A DNA stretch of 64,000 bases from Cognatishimia coralii (GTDB lineage Bacteria > Pseudomonadota > Alphaproteobacteria > Rhodobacterales > Rhodobacteraceae), in assembly GCF_037478305.1 (NCBI RefSeq), contig NZ_JBBGAZ010000013.1, positions 1-64,000 of the forward strand. Direction: 5' to 3'. Both the position numbers and the translations under genes were made by a program. Each line of letters opens with the position of its first letter. Position 1 is the first letter of the stretch. This document shows positions 52,437 to 61,749 of the stretch, in pieces. Below the pieces are notes generated by a model. The model did no database searches and was not told the DNA's origin. It was given only the letters and a program-made list of their open reading frames with translations.

Positions 52437-53244
52437 AGTCTTGGTTCTGTTGTCGGCTGGAAGAGATGAGTTTTCGGGCAAAGCCGTGCCGTCGGCCTCA
52501 GACGCGCGTGCGGTCAAAATGGCTTTGAACCTGAAAAATGCAGATGTGACCTACGCGCACATTGGATCGGCGGACGAGCCGTCTCTAAGGCTGTATCTTG
52601 GTTTGGGTTGCCCTGAAATTGAAGTTTGGACGTTGGAAGCAGACGCGTCTTTGTCGTCTACACTTTCTAAGCATTTAGAAGCCATCGAAGCGGATTTGAT
52701 TTTGACAGGAGCCGCCTCGAGTTCAATGGCCTCGCAGGGTCTCTTGCCGTATAAGCTTGCTTCCAAACTGTCGCGCCTGTTGCTGCCAGGAGTAGTTTCA
52801 GTCGACCTAGAAAGCTCCAGAATTACGGGTGTTTGCCCCGCACCTGATAGGACACGCCGGTTGATCGCCGCTGAGTTGCCGGCGATCGCAACCGTATCTC
52901 CTCTCGCACCGGATCCGGGACAGGTCGTTCAATCATGGCAGCGCTCGGGGAGGATTGTGCGCGAGACTGACACATCAATTTCCGTTTCCAAACAAGTGCC
53001 TAATGTCGCGAGACGTAGGTTTCGAGCCAAGCCTTTGACCGTGCCAGTTGGAAATCGAGCATGGGAGCGGGTGCGCTCGGTCATCGGATCAGTCGACGTG
53101 GCGCCGAAGGCTAGGGCGATGTCTCCAGAACAAGCCGCTCAGGCAATCCTGTCCAAACTCGAAGACCTTGGCTTTGCGGTGGCGGAGTCTAGCGCAAATG
53201 ATGACGCAAAAAAAACAAAGGTGGGAGAAGATTCAAATGACTAA
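52429..53244 (+). CDS. Divergent ETF beta subunit
   Basis: 271 residues. The fold signature is weak but visible: VKVLVLLSAGRDEFSGKAVPSASDARAVKMAL at the start, the ADLILTGAASSSMASQGLLPYKLASKL block that replaces the usual AGKQAID… region, and a lysine/alanine-rich tail. Typical of ETF-beta proteins of dgcAB-type operons. Overlaps the following rhodanese gene by eight bases. Confidence 0.8.
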   Translation: MVKVLVLLSAGRDEFSGKAVPSASDARAVKMALNLKNADVTYAHIGSADEPSLRLYLGLGCPEIEVWTLEADASLSSTLSKHLEAIEADLILTGAASSSMASQGLLPYKLASKLSRLLLPGVVSVDLESSRITGVCPAPDRTRRLIAAELPAIATVSPLAPDPGQVVQSWQRSGRIVRETDTSISVSKQVPNVARRRFRAKPLTVPVGNRAWERVRSVIGSVDVAPKARAMSPEQAAQAILSKLEDLGFAVAESSANDDAKKTKVGEDSND

Positions 53245-53614
53245 GGCACTGAAATCGTTGAGCGAAGAAGCCTCTAAGGATGTTGAGCAGGTTTCGACGA
53301 AGGAAGCCCTATCCTTGTTCAAGGAGGGGAACACTGTTTTTGTCGACGTCCGTGAGGATCACGAAAGAGCGGGGTCCGGAACGATCCCGGGGGCAGTCCA
53401 TTTGCCGCGATCTCTTCTGGAGTGGAAATTAGACTGCGGCGATCCCAATCACCGGCCTGAAGTCTTCGATGCAGTTAGGCCGATTTTCTTTTGCGGTGGC
53501 GGCGGTCGTGGGCTTTTGTCAGCAAAGCTTGCTCAAGAAATGGGCGTGACAGGAGCTCGAAATCTCAACGGCGGGTTTCGGGCTTGGGTGTCGTTCGATG
53601 GTCCCTTGGTATGA
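53237..53614 (+). CDS. Rhodanese-domain protein
   Basis: 125 residues from ATG 53237. TVFVDVREDHERAGSGTIPGA and IFFCGGGGRG with the active-site loop CGGGGR, then NLNGGFRAW, define a single rhodanese domain. It probably handles sulphur transfer or persulfide; a link to Fe-S enzymes in the operon is possible but unproved. Co-translated with the ETF beta gene. Confidence 0.85.
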   Translation: MTKALKSLSEEASKDVEQVSTKEALSLFKEGNTVFVDVREDHERAGSGTIPGAVHLPRSLLEWKLDCGDPNHRPEVFDAVRPIFFCGGGGRGLLSAKLAQEMGVTGARNLNGGFRAWVSFDGPLV

Positions 53615-53624
53615 TGGAAGTCAA

Positions 53625-53671
53625 TTGACACACATTAAGTGACATGTCAAAAAGGCCGCTATGATATGACA
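53625..53671 (+). promoter_or_regulatory. Operator/promoter region of ridA with a perfect TGACATGTCA palindrome
   Basis: TTGACA at 53625-53630 is a possible -35 box. TGACATGTCA (53640-53649) is a perfect 10-bp palindrome inside GTGACATGTCAAAAAGG, resembling the copies at 46721 and 47517. A further ATGACA lies at 53666-53671. Confidence 0.5.
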
Positions 53672-53767
53672 AAATAGGCGATTGTCATAAATGTGATGAA
53701 GGTAACTGTAGCAGAAGTTGCGATCGCGGCTGGACGAGTAAAAAAACTTCTAGAATAGGAGGATGTT

Positions 53768-54115
53768 TTGATCATTGAACGTTTGGACCTAACCCCACGG
53801 TACTCAAAAATCGTGAAGCGTGGCGACATCGTTTATCTAGCTGGGCTAATTGCCGAGACATGGGACGCAGACATCGCGATCCAATCCCAAGAAGTCTTCA
53901 ATCAGATAGACGAACTTCTGGCAAAAGCTGGAACGAATAAGTCCAGGCTGCTGACTATGACCTGCTGGATCGCTGATTTTGCCGACTATGGAGTATTCAA
54001 CGAGACTTATGACGGTTGGATCGACACCCAAAACCTACCAGCGCGGGCTACGGTAAAAGCTGAACTGCTGGATCCTACACTCAAGATTGAAATTATGGTC
54101 ACGGCCGCTGTTTGA
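53768..54115 (+). CDS. RidA-family (Rid/YjgF) protein
   Basis: 115 residues from TTG 53768, set by AGGAGG about five bases upstream; no ATG is available. RYSKIVKRGDIVYLAGLIAE, the NQIDELLAKAGTNKSRLLTMTCWIADF block and the conserved Arg in LPARATVKAELL are typical. RidA proteins hydrolyse reactive enamine/imine intermediates. Next to a demethylase and proline catabolism, removal of an imine product is a reasonable role. Confidence 0.85.
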   Translation: MIIERLDLTPRYSKIVKRGDIVYLAGLIAETWDADIAIQSQEVFNQIDELLAKAGTNKSRLLTMTCWIADFADYGVFNETYDGWIDTQNLPARATVKAELLDPTLKIEIMVTAAV

Positions 54116-54211
54116 GCGCTGACCCAAACTTACGAGAGAGAAAACGAGACTCACTTCACTGGACGAATTCGTGAGCTACTCCCCAATCCTTGGACAGGAT
54201 TCCACGTAACT

Positions 54212-54540
54212 TTAGCTACTCTCGGCTCCTGCTGATCGGTTTGGTTTTCGTTTCTTCTCAGTCAATAGACCACGGCTGGCGGCTTGCCGACAAGGGCGGA
54301 AGGGCGCTTCTGCGGTTGTGGACTCGATCCACTTTTCGACACCGGCGTTCGCCTCTGATCCGGTCTCCCAAGCGTGCAGGTAGATACACTCGTATTTTAG
54401 GCTCCGCCAGAGCCGTTCGACAAAGATGTTGTCGAGGAAGCGCCCCTTGCCATCCATCGAGAAGCCATGCGGTACCAACCCAGCGAATGGTCGATCGGTG
54501 TTTGAGTCAAACCGCCCGAGAACTGGCACCAATCGTATGA
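54212..54540 (-). pseudogene. IS3-family OrfB remnant
   Basis: The minus frame contains MDGKGRFLDNIFVERLWRSL and YECIYLHAWETGSEANAG, the end of an IS3-group integrase with the catalytic Glu. The 5' part is absent, and after WIE the frame shifts away from the expected YNxxRPHSAL ending. It joins the IS30 fragment near 54540. Confidence 0.7.
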
Positions 54541-55058
54541 CTGTCGGTGTTCATGATCTCGGGCCGCTGATGAATGGACCGATCTGGTGGAAACATCTGG
54601 CCTCTGGGGCGTCTGGCATAGCGCGGCCGTCGTTTCTTTCGACGGCTGGGCAGATGGCGCGCCAGCCGCTCGGATTGACCTTCGCGGCTGTAGACATAGG
54701 CGTAGATGGTTTCATGGCTCACCCGAATCGGCTACGCATCATATCCAAGTCGGCCCGCAATCTGTTCCGGTGTCCATCCTGTCTTCAGGCGGTCAATCAC
54801 ATGCGCGCGCAAACCCTTCAAGCGGATCAGCTTCCGCCGTCGCGCACGCCTGGTATCTGCCGTCCGCTGTGCATTTACGCCGTAGTACCCATTCAGATAC
54901 GACAGCTCTTCGTCTTGGAATCCGTTGCGCTTGATCTCGCGATAGACAGTCGAGCGATGTCTGCCGATCACTGCCGCGATCTTGCTCACCGGGATCTTTG
55001 CATTCAACATATCCTCGATTGCGCGCCGCTCACGCAAATCCAGTTCTGTGTGGGCCAT
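54541..55058 (-). pseudogene. IS30-family transposase, truncated and with an in-frame stop
   Basis: ATG 55058 starts an IS30 N-terminus (LDLRERRAIEDMLNAKIPVSKIAAVIGRHRSTVYREIKRNG, the HTH). The frame meets TAG at 54732-54734 after RLGYDA and continues in the same frame (VSHETIYAYVYSREGQ) to about RSIHQRPEI, then is cut off before the DDE core. It is a dead remnant fused to the IS3 remnant. The 227 bases to the right, up to 55285, hold no gene apart from possible element-end sequence. Confidence 0.75.
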
Positions 55059-55285
55059 GTCCGTTCTCCTTGCTTGTCAGCAAGATAGGGGATTTGTCGC
55101 AAGCCAGTTTAGAATGTGCCCCTACACTCCAACTGGGCTGATAAGGTTTATTATGTTAAGTAAATGACCTCGCGCCAAGCTGAGCATATGTAGTGGTGCT
55201 TTCCGAGGAAACACTCAGCAACTTAAGCGATAGCTGTTGCAAACGATCTCCTGCGACTTAGGGTGATCGAAAAGGTTCGTTTAAG

Positions 55286-57877
55286 ATGTCGATGATCATA
55301 AAAGTATTCAGGATAGTTTTCTTTCTCATTTTGTATTTCGTCCTCTGCATGATTGCTGTGACGACCATTTTTCAAAACTGGCCCGATGGCGCACAGATGC
55401 TGTTTTCGTTCGGGACGCCAATTGCGATGGTTTCGTGGGGCGAGAAAAGGCGAGCAAATAGGCAGTCACAATCAAAAGACGACATTCCTCGAGCGGATGC
55501 CGAACTGGCACGAAGATCACCCAAACCACAAACCAAGGCGGAACGGCGTGATCGACGAGACCAAAACGAGCGAGCCAAGAGGCGAGAACAGGCATTGATG
55601 GAACGCAATCGCGACGCCATCCTTTCGGATTCCTCTCGTAGCCTGCACACACCAGTGGATGAAAATAAGCCAAAATATCAGCCGCCCAAGCAGGACTATG
55701 CCGCCATTGTAAAGGCAGGTAGAGCGTCGTCAGCGGATCTCTCTCAAGTCGCTGACAGGAAGGAACGCGCGAGAAGCGCCACCCGCAAAGCCACCCGACG
55801 CGCCGGATGGGTTCCGTCATCTGAATCTGTCAGTATCGGCGGGCGAGAGATTGGCGGAATGATTTATGTCGGCACGCCGCCGCGCTTGAACGACTATGGT
55901 TATCGGGACAAGTGCCGGGCCTACATTGACCCCTCCCTGTCTGTCGCCCGTGAAGGCACCGACAAGGTGGGGAACTACATGCCTTATTGGCCTGGCTACT
56001 CGGAAATCCCATCGCAGTGCCGGGCAACCTATTTGGATTGGCTGGCAGGTGGACGTTCCGATCCATCATATGATCCGGGCTACATGTTCCTCTATTTCTA
56101 TGGATTGGAGCGCCGTTTCGTTTTGGACCAACCCTTAGATGCTGAAAAGCGGGAAATCTTGCAGGAAGTCCGGCGTTTGAAAAGTCTCTATCCGGATAAC
56201 GGCTCGGTGCAGCGGTATTTGGGGGAATTCATTCAGCTAGCGCAATTATCACTAGTGAACGACGATAGCGATTTGGAGCCGGTTTTCGATTACCGAGGCT
56301 GGGAACTGCCCCTGTTGTTGAAAGTCGCAATCGGGAGCCGCGCGGGGCGCGGAGAACTCCTTTCGGCAGATTGGGCTCTTAGTTGGCTATTGTGCCATCC
56401 TGAGCGTCGATTGCGCACACCTGCGACACGATGTGTAGAAGAGTTCCACGCTCTATTCAGGCTGCGGTTTGAAGAGCGGTTTCCTGGGGGGCTCAAGGTG
56501 AACAAGCCACGTAAAGTGCTTAAATCCACCTATCAATCCGCATCAAGTGAATTTCAGGCGCAAATTGAACCCACGTTGGATGGAGCCAAGGTACCAGACA
56601 TTTCTGGACTTAGAAAACCCGTCGAGATCGCACAGGAAATCGCAGATGAGGTGATGGACGATCTCGACAAGCTCAGCCGCTATCTCGGGCGGAACCCCGA
56701 TGGACGGGGTAGCGTAGAAGCACAAGCCCTTTTGCCTCAGGAATTGTGGGAGCTGTTTCCCAGCGAAGAATTGGAAAGACTCAAGGCTTGGGCTGCGGAA
56801 CGTGTTGGTAGTGGTGGTTTAATCCCTGTTCTCGACGTTGTTGAACGCCTTGAAGGAACGCGGCCAGAGAAATTGAGCAAGCGTATCCTCACCGGCGCAG
56901 CGGATGCGTTGGCACGGATCGGCTATGGCTTTGCCCCGGACCCTCGGTTCGCTCTGCGCTCACCCAAGCTGGATGAACCTGTGGTGTTGTTTGAGTTGGG
57001 TGAATCTGTCGGGCAGCTGGAAAACGTGTCTGATGACTACCGCGCCGCGTTGATCGAGGCTGCGTTGGGATCATTTGTGGCACATGCAGATGGGCAGATC
57101 ACAGAGAGTGAAAGGAAGTCGTTGTTGGCCAAGGCCACGGACGTAGATGGGTTTAGTGGGCAGGAATACCGTCGCCTTGCTGCGAATGTGGAATGGATGC
57201 TGGCAGTTGCACCGGACGTAGCTTTGCTCCGGCGCAAGCTCAAGGACACTGGGCCAGAGGCCATGGCGTCGATCAGATCGGCATTGGTTGCGGCAGCCCA
57301 TGCGGATGGCGTGATCCAATCTGAAGAGGTGGCTGGCATCGAGAAGATCTACAAGGCGTTGGGGCTGGACCCGGCCTTGGTCTATTCTGACCTTCATGCC
57401 GGGGATGTCAGTGATGGCCCGGTGCGTGTTCGCGCCGCTGAACCCGGTGCTGCGGGAGAGACCATTCCTGATGAAACCCCATCCGGGCTGCCAAAGCTGG
57501 ATGCCGCTCGGATCGCGGCCATCCAATCCGACACCGCGCGGGTCTCTTCGGTATTGGGGGACATTTTCGATGATACGCCGGAAGTGCCCGAGGACGCCGA
57601 GCCGAATGAAACGGTTCTTGGTGGTTTAGATGCCAAGCACTCGCATCTGGTGAAAGCCCTGATCGCACAGGATCATTGGACGGAAGAAGCGTTCGAGGAA
57701 TTGTGCCGCGCTACGGGGCTTCTTGCCTCGGGTGCCATCGAAGACATCAATGAATGGGCCTATGACAGCTATGATGAGGCTCTGCTGGATGAATACGATG
57801 GTTATGACGTTTCGCCCGACCTGGCCGCGCAGTTGAAAAAGAAATTTGAAGAGGAGATGCCCCATGTCGAGGCTTAA
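55286..57877 (+). CDS. sngA: TerB-domain protein, Shango component SngA-like
   Basis: 863 residues. An N-terminal membrane helix (about 7-32) is followed by a basic, charged linker (about 55-180). The TerB_N domain (WVPSSESVSIGGREIGGM…YWPGYSEIPSQCRATYLDWLAGGRSD…FLYFYGLERR) covers about 182-290. A TerB-like helical domain with SFVAHADGQITESERKSL and VAAAHADGVIQSEEVAGI lies at about 600-695 (two acidic metal-binding-like motifs). An acidic C-terminus follows. TerB proteins occur with an ATPase and a helicase in the Shango anti-phage system. The membrane helix is worth checking. Confidence 0.8.
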   Translation: MSMIIKVFRIVFFLILYFVLCMIAVTTIFQNWPDGAQMLFSFGTPIAMVSWGEKRRANRQSQSKDDIPRADAELARRSPKPQTKAERRDRRDQNERAKRREQALMERNRDAILSDSSRSLHTPVDENKPKYQPPKQDYAAIVKAGRASSADLSQVADRKERARSATRKATRRAGWVPSSESVSIGGREIGGMIYVGTPPRLNDYGYRDKCRAYIDPSLSVAREGTDKVGNYMPYWPGYSEIPSQCRATYLDWLAGGRSDPSYDPGYMFLYFYGLERRFVLDQPLDAEKREILQEVRRLKSLYPDNGSVQRYLGEFIQLAQLSLVNDDSDLEPVFDYRGWELPLLLKVAIGSRAGRGELLSADWALSWLLCHPERRLRTPATRCVEEFHALFRLRFEERFPGGLKVNKPRKVLKSTYQSASSEFQAQIEPTLDGAKVPDISGLRKPVEIAQEIADEVMDDLDKLSRYLGRNPDGRGSVEAQALLPQELWELFPSEELERLKAWAAERVGSGGLIPVLDVVERLEGTRPEKLSKRILTGAADALARIGYGFAPDPRFALRSPKLDEPVVLFELGESVGQLENVSDDYRAALIEAALGSFVAHADGQITESERKSLLAKATDVDGFSGQEYRRLAANVEWMLAVAPDVALLRRKLKDTGPEAMASIRSALVAAAHADGVIQSEEVAGIEKIYKALGLDPALVYSDLHAGDVSDGPVRVRAAEPGAAGETIPDETPSGLPKLDAARIAAIQSDTARVSSVLGDIFDDTPEVPEDAEPNETVLGGLDAKHSHLVKALIAQDHWTEEAFEELCRATGLLASGAIEDINEWAYDSYDEALLDEYDGYDVSPDLAAQLKKKFEEEMPHVEA

Positions 57878-59174
57878 ACCCCGTGAACGCGATGCAATTG
57901 TTCAGGCCCTGCGGGCGGGTGTCGTGCCCAAGCTGGGGCTGCGGCATATTCAGGTCGGACGGGTGCGCGAGATCGAGGAACTGGTCAAGGACATGGATCG
58001 CCTTGCGGATGGTGGGTCTGCGATCCGCTTCATCATCGGTGAGTATGGCTCGGGCAAGACATTCTTTATGAACCTGATCCGCCTTGTTGCGCTGGAAAAA
58101 GGGCTGGTGGTGATGTTCGCCGACCTAGCCCCGGATCGTCGCATTCACGCGACCGGCGGGCAGGCGCGAGGGCTTTACGCTGAAATGGCGCGGAACCTAT
58201 CGACCCGGACCAAGCCTGATGGCGGGGCGTTGGCCAGTGTTGTGGAGCGATTTGTATCAACCGCCCATCGAGAGGCTGAGGCTCGCGATCTGCCCACTGG
58301 CAATGTGATCCGTGAGAAGCTGGCCCATTTTGAGGAACTGACCGGCGGGTTCGAGTTTGCGGAGGTTATCCGCCGCTATTGGGAGGGGCATGAAAACGGG
58401 GACGAGGAGTTGAAGTCCTCGGCCCTACGCTGGTTGCGCGGTGAGTTCGCCACCCGCACCGACGCCCGCAAGGCGCTTGGGGTGCGCACGATCATCAATG
58501 ACGCCAGCGTTTATGACCATCTCAAGTTGATGTCCGCCTTTGTGGTCGAGGCCGGATACAAAGGGCTGCTCGTGGGCATGGATGAGATGGTGAACCTCTA
58601 CAAGCTCACCTCATCGCAGGCCCGCAATGCCAATTACGAGCAAATCCTGCGCATCTTGAACGATGTTCTGCAAGGTAGCGCTGAGAATCTGGGCTTCCTG
58701 ATGGGCGGAACGCCCGAGTTTCTGATGAACACGCGCCGGGGACTTTACAGCTATGAGGCTCTGCAATCGCGATTAGCGGAAAACACCTTAGCCCGCGAGG
58801 GACTTGTGGATCTTTCCGGCCCTGTAATCCGTCTGGCCAGCCTGACCCCCGAAGATCTGTTCGTTCTGCTGGCCAATGTGCGCCGGGTGATGCAGGGCGA
58901 AGACACAGCCTTGCCCGATACCGCGCTGGAAGCCTTCATGACCCATTGTTCCGAGCGGATAGGCGAAGCGTATTTCCGTACCCCGCGCAACACTGTGACA
59001 GCTTTCGTCAACCTGCTTGCGGTGCTTGAGCAAAACCCCGGTGTGGAATGGTCGGACCTGATCGATGATCTGGACGTGGCTAACGATCAGGGCGATGATA
59101 TGAGTGATATTGACGAGGCAACCGGGTCACAGCCAGCCGAGGGCGACGACGATCTGGTCAGTTTCAAGCTCTGA
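57864..59174 (+). CDS. sngB: DUF2791-type P-loop ATPase, Shango component SngB-like
   Basis: 436 residues from ATG 57864, which follows GAGGAG and overlaps the sngA-like stop by 14 bases. Walker A GEYGSGKT is at 59-66; LLVGMDEMVNLYK is the Walker B region. Members of this ATPase group are also BrxD proteins of BREX systems. Here it stands between TerB and helicase genes as in Shango. No truncation. Confidence 0.85.
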   Translation: MSRLKPRERDAIVQALRAGVVPKLGLRHIQVGRVREIEELVKDMDRLADGGSAIRFIIGEYGSGKTFFMNLIRLVALEKGLVVMFADLAPDRRIHATGGQARGLYAEMARNLSTRTKPDGGALASVVERFVSTAHREAEARDLPTGNVIREKLAHFEELTGGFEFAEVIRRYWEGHENGDEELKSSALRWLRGEFATRTDARKALGVRTIINDASVYDHLKLMSAFVVEAGYKGLLVGMDEMVNLYKLTSSQARNANYEQILRILNDVLQGSAENLGFLMGGTPEFLMNTRRGLYSYEALQSRLAENTLAREGLVDLSGPVIRLASLTPEDLFVLLANVRRVMQGEDTALPDTALEAFMTHCSERIGEAYFRTPRNTVTAFVNLLAVLEQNPGVEWSDLIDDLDVANDQGDDMSDIDEATGSQPAEGDDDLVSFKL

Positions 59175-59183
59175 TCTGGTGCA

Positions 59184-61367
59184 ATGAGTTCTGCCTTCGA
59201 CAAGCTGGCACGTCCGGTTCAAAAATGGGTGCGCTCCAAAGGCTGGCGGGAACTGCGCCAGATACAGGCGGATTCGGTTCATGTGGTCATGGATGGCAAT
59301 GCCGACCTGATTGTTTCAGCCTCGACCGCGGGCGGCAAAACCGAGGCTGCCTTCTTGCCCCTGATCTCGCAGGTTCTGGACGCTCCGTCGGAGCGCGACG
59401 GGTTCGATCTGGTTTATATCGGGCCGCTGAAGGCGCTGATCACCGATCAGGCGATGCGGCTCGAAGACATCTGCCGAGAGGCCGGTTTGCCTGTCTACCC
59501 CTGGCATGGGGACGTGTCGGGCAGCGTGAAGGCGCGAGCCCTAAAGGCCCCCAGGGGCATCCTGCTGATCACGCCTGAATCCCTGGAAGCGCTGTTCGTG
59601 CGCCGGGGGTTGGAAATCCCGCGCCTGTTTGGAGCCACGCGGGCGGTTGTGATCGACGAATTGCACAGCGTTCTGGACAGCGAGCGCGGTGTTCAGATGC
59701 GCTCTTTGTTGACACGACTGGAGATAGCCGTGAAGCGTCCGATCCGGCGTGTCGGGCTGTCGGCTACGCTCGGTGACATGAATATGGCGAGCGCGTATTT
59801 GCGACCTGATAATGCAGAGGCTGTGCAGCTGATCGAGGCCAAAGGTGGAGAGGCCGAGCTGCTCCTGCAGCTGCGCGGTTATGTGTCCGGCGGTGAGGAT
59901 GAAGACGCGCCATCTGCCACGGATGCGGTGTCCGAGCACTTGTTCAGGCACTTACGCGGTAGTGACAACTTGGTGTTTGCCGGAGCGCGACAATGGGTCG
60001 AAATCTATGCCGACCGGTTGCGCAACCTCTGTGAAAAGGCTCATTTGCCGCAGGAGTTCTACCCGCATCACGCAAGTCTCGCACGGGAACATCGGGACTT
60101 TGTCGAGAAACGCCTGAAAGATGCGAACCTTCCAACAACCGCCGTTTGCACCTCGACGCTGGAACTGGGCATCGACATTGGTGACGTGGCCTGTGTGGCC
60201 CAGGTAGGTGCTCCGTTCAGCGTGGCAGCCCTGCGTCAACGGCTGGGACGTTCCGGGCGCCGCGAAGGGCAGCCTGCAATCCTGCGCCAATATTCGGTTG
60301 AGGCCAGATTGGATAGCGAAAGCAGCTTTGTCGATCAACTCCGCCTCGGACTGATCCGCGCGATTGCCATGATCGAGCTATTGCTGGAGGGCTGGTGTGA
60401 GCCACCAAGACCTGAGGCCCTCCATCTTTCCACGTTGGTGCATCAGATCCTGTCGGTAATTGCTGAGAGAGGCGGTGCGCAGGCAAACAGGCTGTATCGC
60501 GTCCTTTGTCAGGAAGGACCGTTCCGGCGGGTGGACACCGGGTTGTTTCTGGACGTTCTCCGGGCAATGGGGCGACCTGAGGCTGAATTGATAGAACAAT
60601 CCTCTGACGGCTTGCTGTTGCTCGGTGCGGCAGGCGAGCGAATTGTCGAGCACTATAGCTTCTATGCAGTATTCAAGACGCCCGAGGAATTCCGCCTTGT
60701 TGCCGATGGCAAGGAACTGGGCACATTGCCGATCGACAATATTCTGACACCTGGAATGCTTCTGATCTTCTCGGGGCGCAGGTGGGTCGTGCAGGAAATT
60801 CATGATCTGGAGAAAGTCATCCTTGTGAAGCCCGCAAAGGCAGGGGTTCCGCCACTATTCGGCGGCGACCCTGGCATGATCCATGATCGCGTCATCGAAA
60901 AGATGTTTGACGTTCTGGAGGGAGAGGTTGAGCCAAGCTACATGGACAAGATATCCCTTCGCCTGCTTAGCGAGGCACGGGCCAACTTTGAGCGGTGGAG
61001 ATTTGCTGAAACGCCTGTCGTCGAAATGGGTGACGGAGCTTGGATTCTAGCAACACGCTGCGGCACAGTGAAAACCACTACTTTGGCAATGGCGTTAGGT
61101 GCCGAGGGCTTTCAGATAACTCAGCACGATGGGTTTCTGCTGGTTGAATCCGGTGAAGCAGAGCAAACTCTGGATCAGGTGCTATCAGAAATGGCCAACG
61201 CAGCGACCCCTGATTTGTTCGCCCATTCGCCGAACCTGATTTTTGAGAAGTATCACTCCTACCTCACTCCTGATCTATTGAAATTGGATGCACTTTCCGC
61301 GCGGGTAGACCGCTCCTGCTTGCAAAGCCTTTGTTCAGATTTGCGAGCGCAGAAAGCAACTATCTGA
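59184..61367 (+). CDS. sngC: Lhr-like DEAD/DEAH helicase, Shango component SngC-like
   Basis: 727 residues. Q-motif LRQIQADSV, motif I STAGGKTE, motif II VIDELHSVL (DELH), motif III GLSATLGD, and motif VI QRLGRSGRR are in order within the first 390 residues. The C-terminal half (about 400-727) is an accessory domain of Lhr/BrxHI-type helicases. It starts nine bases after the ATPase gene. It completes a TerB-ATPase-helicase operon. Confidence 0.87.
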   Translation: MSSAFDKLARPVQKWVRSKGWRELRQIQADSVHVVMDGNADLIVSASTAGGKTEAAFLPLISQVLDAPSERDGFDLVYIGPLKALITDQAMRLEDICREAGLPVYPWHGDVSGSVKARALKAPRGILLITPESLEALFVRRGLEIPRLFGATRAVVIDELHSVLDSERGVQMRSLLTRLEIAVKRPIRRVGLSATLGDMNMASAYLRPDNAEAVQLIEAKGGEAELLLQLRGYVSGGEDEDAPSATDAVSEHLFRHLRGSDNLVFAGARQWVEIYADRLRNLCEKAHLPQEFYPHHASLAREHRDFVEKRLKDANLPTTAVCTSTLELGIDIGDVACVAQVGAPFSVAALRQRLGRSGRREGQPAILRQYSVEARLDSESSFVDQLRLGLIRAIAMIELLLEGWCEPPRPEALHLSTLVHQILSVIAERGGAQANRLYRVLCQEGPFRRVDTGLFLDVLRAMGRPEAELIEQSSDGLLLLGAAGERIVEHYSFYAVFKTPEEFRLVADGKELGTLPIDNILTPGMLLIFSGRRWVVQEIHDLEKVILVKPAKAGVPPLFGGDPGMIHDRVIEKMFDVLEGEVEPSYMDKISLRLLSEARANFERWRFAETPVVEMGDGAWILATRCGTVKTTTLAMALGAEGFQITQHDGFLLVESGEAEQTLDQVLSEMANAATPDLFAHSPNLIFEKYHSYLTPDLLKLDALSARVDRSCLQSLCSDLRAQKATI

Positions 61368-61373
61368 AGGAGC

Positions 61374-61410
61374 CGCAAATGGCTTTCGTATCAGGCTTTT
61401 TGCGTTTTTT
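61374..61410 (+). terminator. Possible terminator after the helicase gene
   Basis: CGCAAA (61374-61379) pairs with TTTGCG (61399-61404), directly followed by six Ts (61405-61410), shortly after the helicase stop. The stem is short and the loop long. Confidence 0.4.
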
Positions 61411-61444
61411 CGGCATCGCAAAATCTTCGCCAGTTTCCGTAGGT

Positions 61445-61735
61445 TTACCAACTACGTTTCCGATAGGGTGACTTTGTGCGTGTAAGTGTTTTGTTAGACT
61501 TTCGCTGGTTGGCACGAGTTTGTAGCGCCTGGAGGTTTCTCCGCGCGTTGGTTCCGCCCTTTGACTTCGGCCAGATGTGGTCGACTTGCCAACCCATAGG
61601 GCTGTTTCTGCCATAGGCCGGTTTGTAGATTACGTTACCCTGGCTATCCCTGCGATAGAGGTTTGGGTTTTTTCCCTTGACGCGGGGCGCTTTGGCCCAT
61701 GCGTGCTGAGCTTTCCAGTTGTTTGAATAGGGCAT
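61445..61735 (-). CDS. HNH endonuclease
   Basis: 96 residues. The HNH motif is WQVDHIWPKSKGG (Asp52-His53) with N63, N67 and the downstream NQRKSNK, giving the beta-beta-alpha-metal fold. The N-terminal 45 residues are basic and aromatic. AAAGGAAA precedes the ATG. It begins 14 bases after the SbcC-like stop, so it is probably in that transcript, and it converges with the Shango operon. Small HNH proteins can be defence effectors or phage-derived packaging factors; this one has no other domain. Confidence 0.85.
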   Translation of the reverse strand: MPYSNNWKAQHAWAKAPRVKGKNPNLYRRDSQGNVIYKPAYGRNSPMGWQVDHIWPKSKGGTNARRNLQALQTRANQRKSNKTLTRTKSPYRKRSW

Positions 61736-61749
61736 AAATTTTCCTTTCG

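Noticed and set aside
57864..61367. Partial BREX system (BrxD and BrxHI)
   Set aside because: No BrxC, PglX, PglZ or BrxL is present, and the TerB gene fits Shango better.
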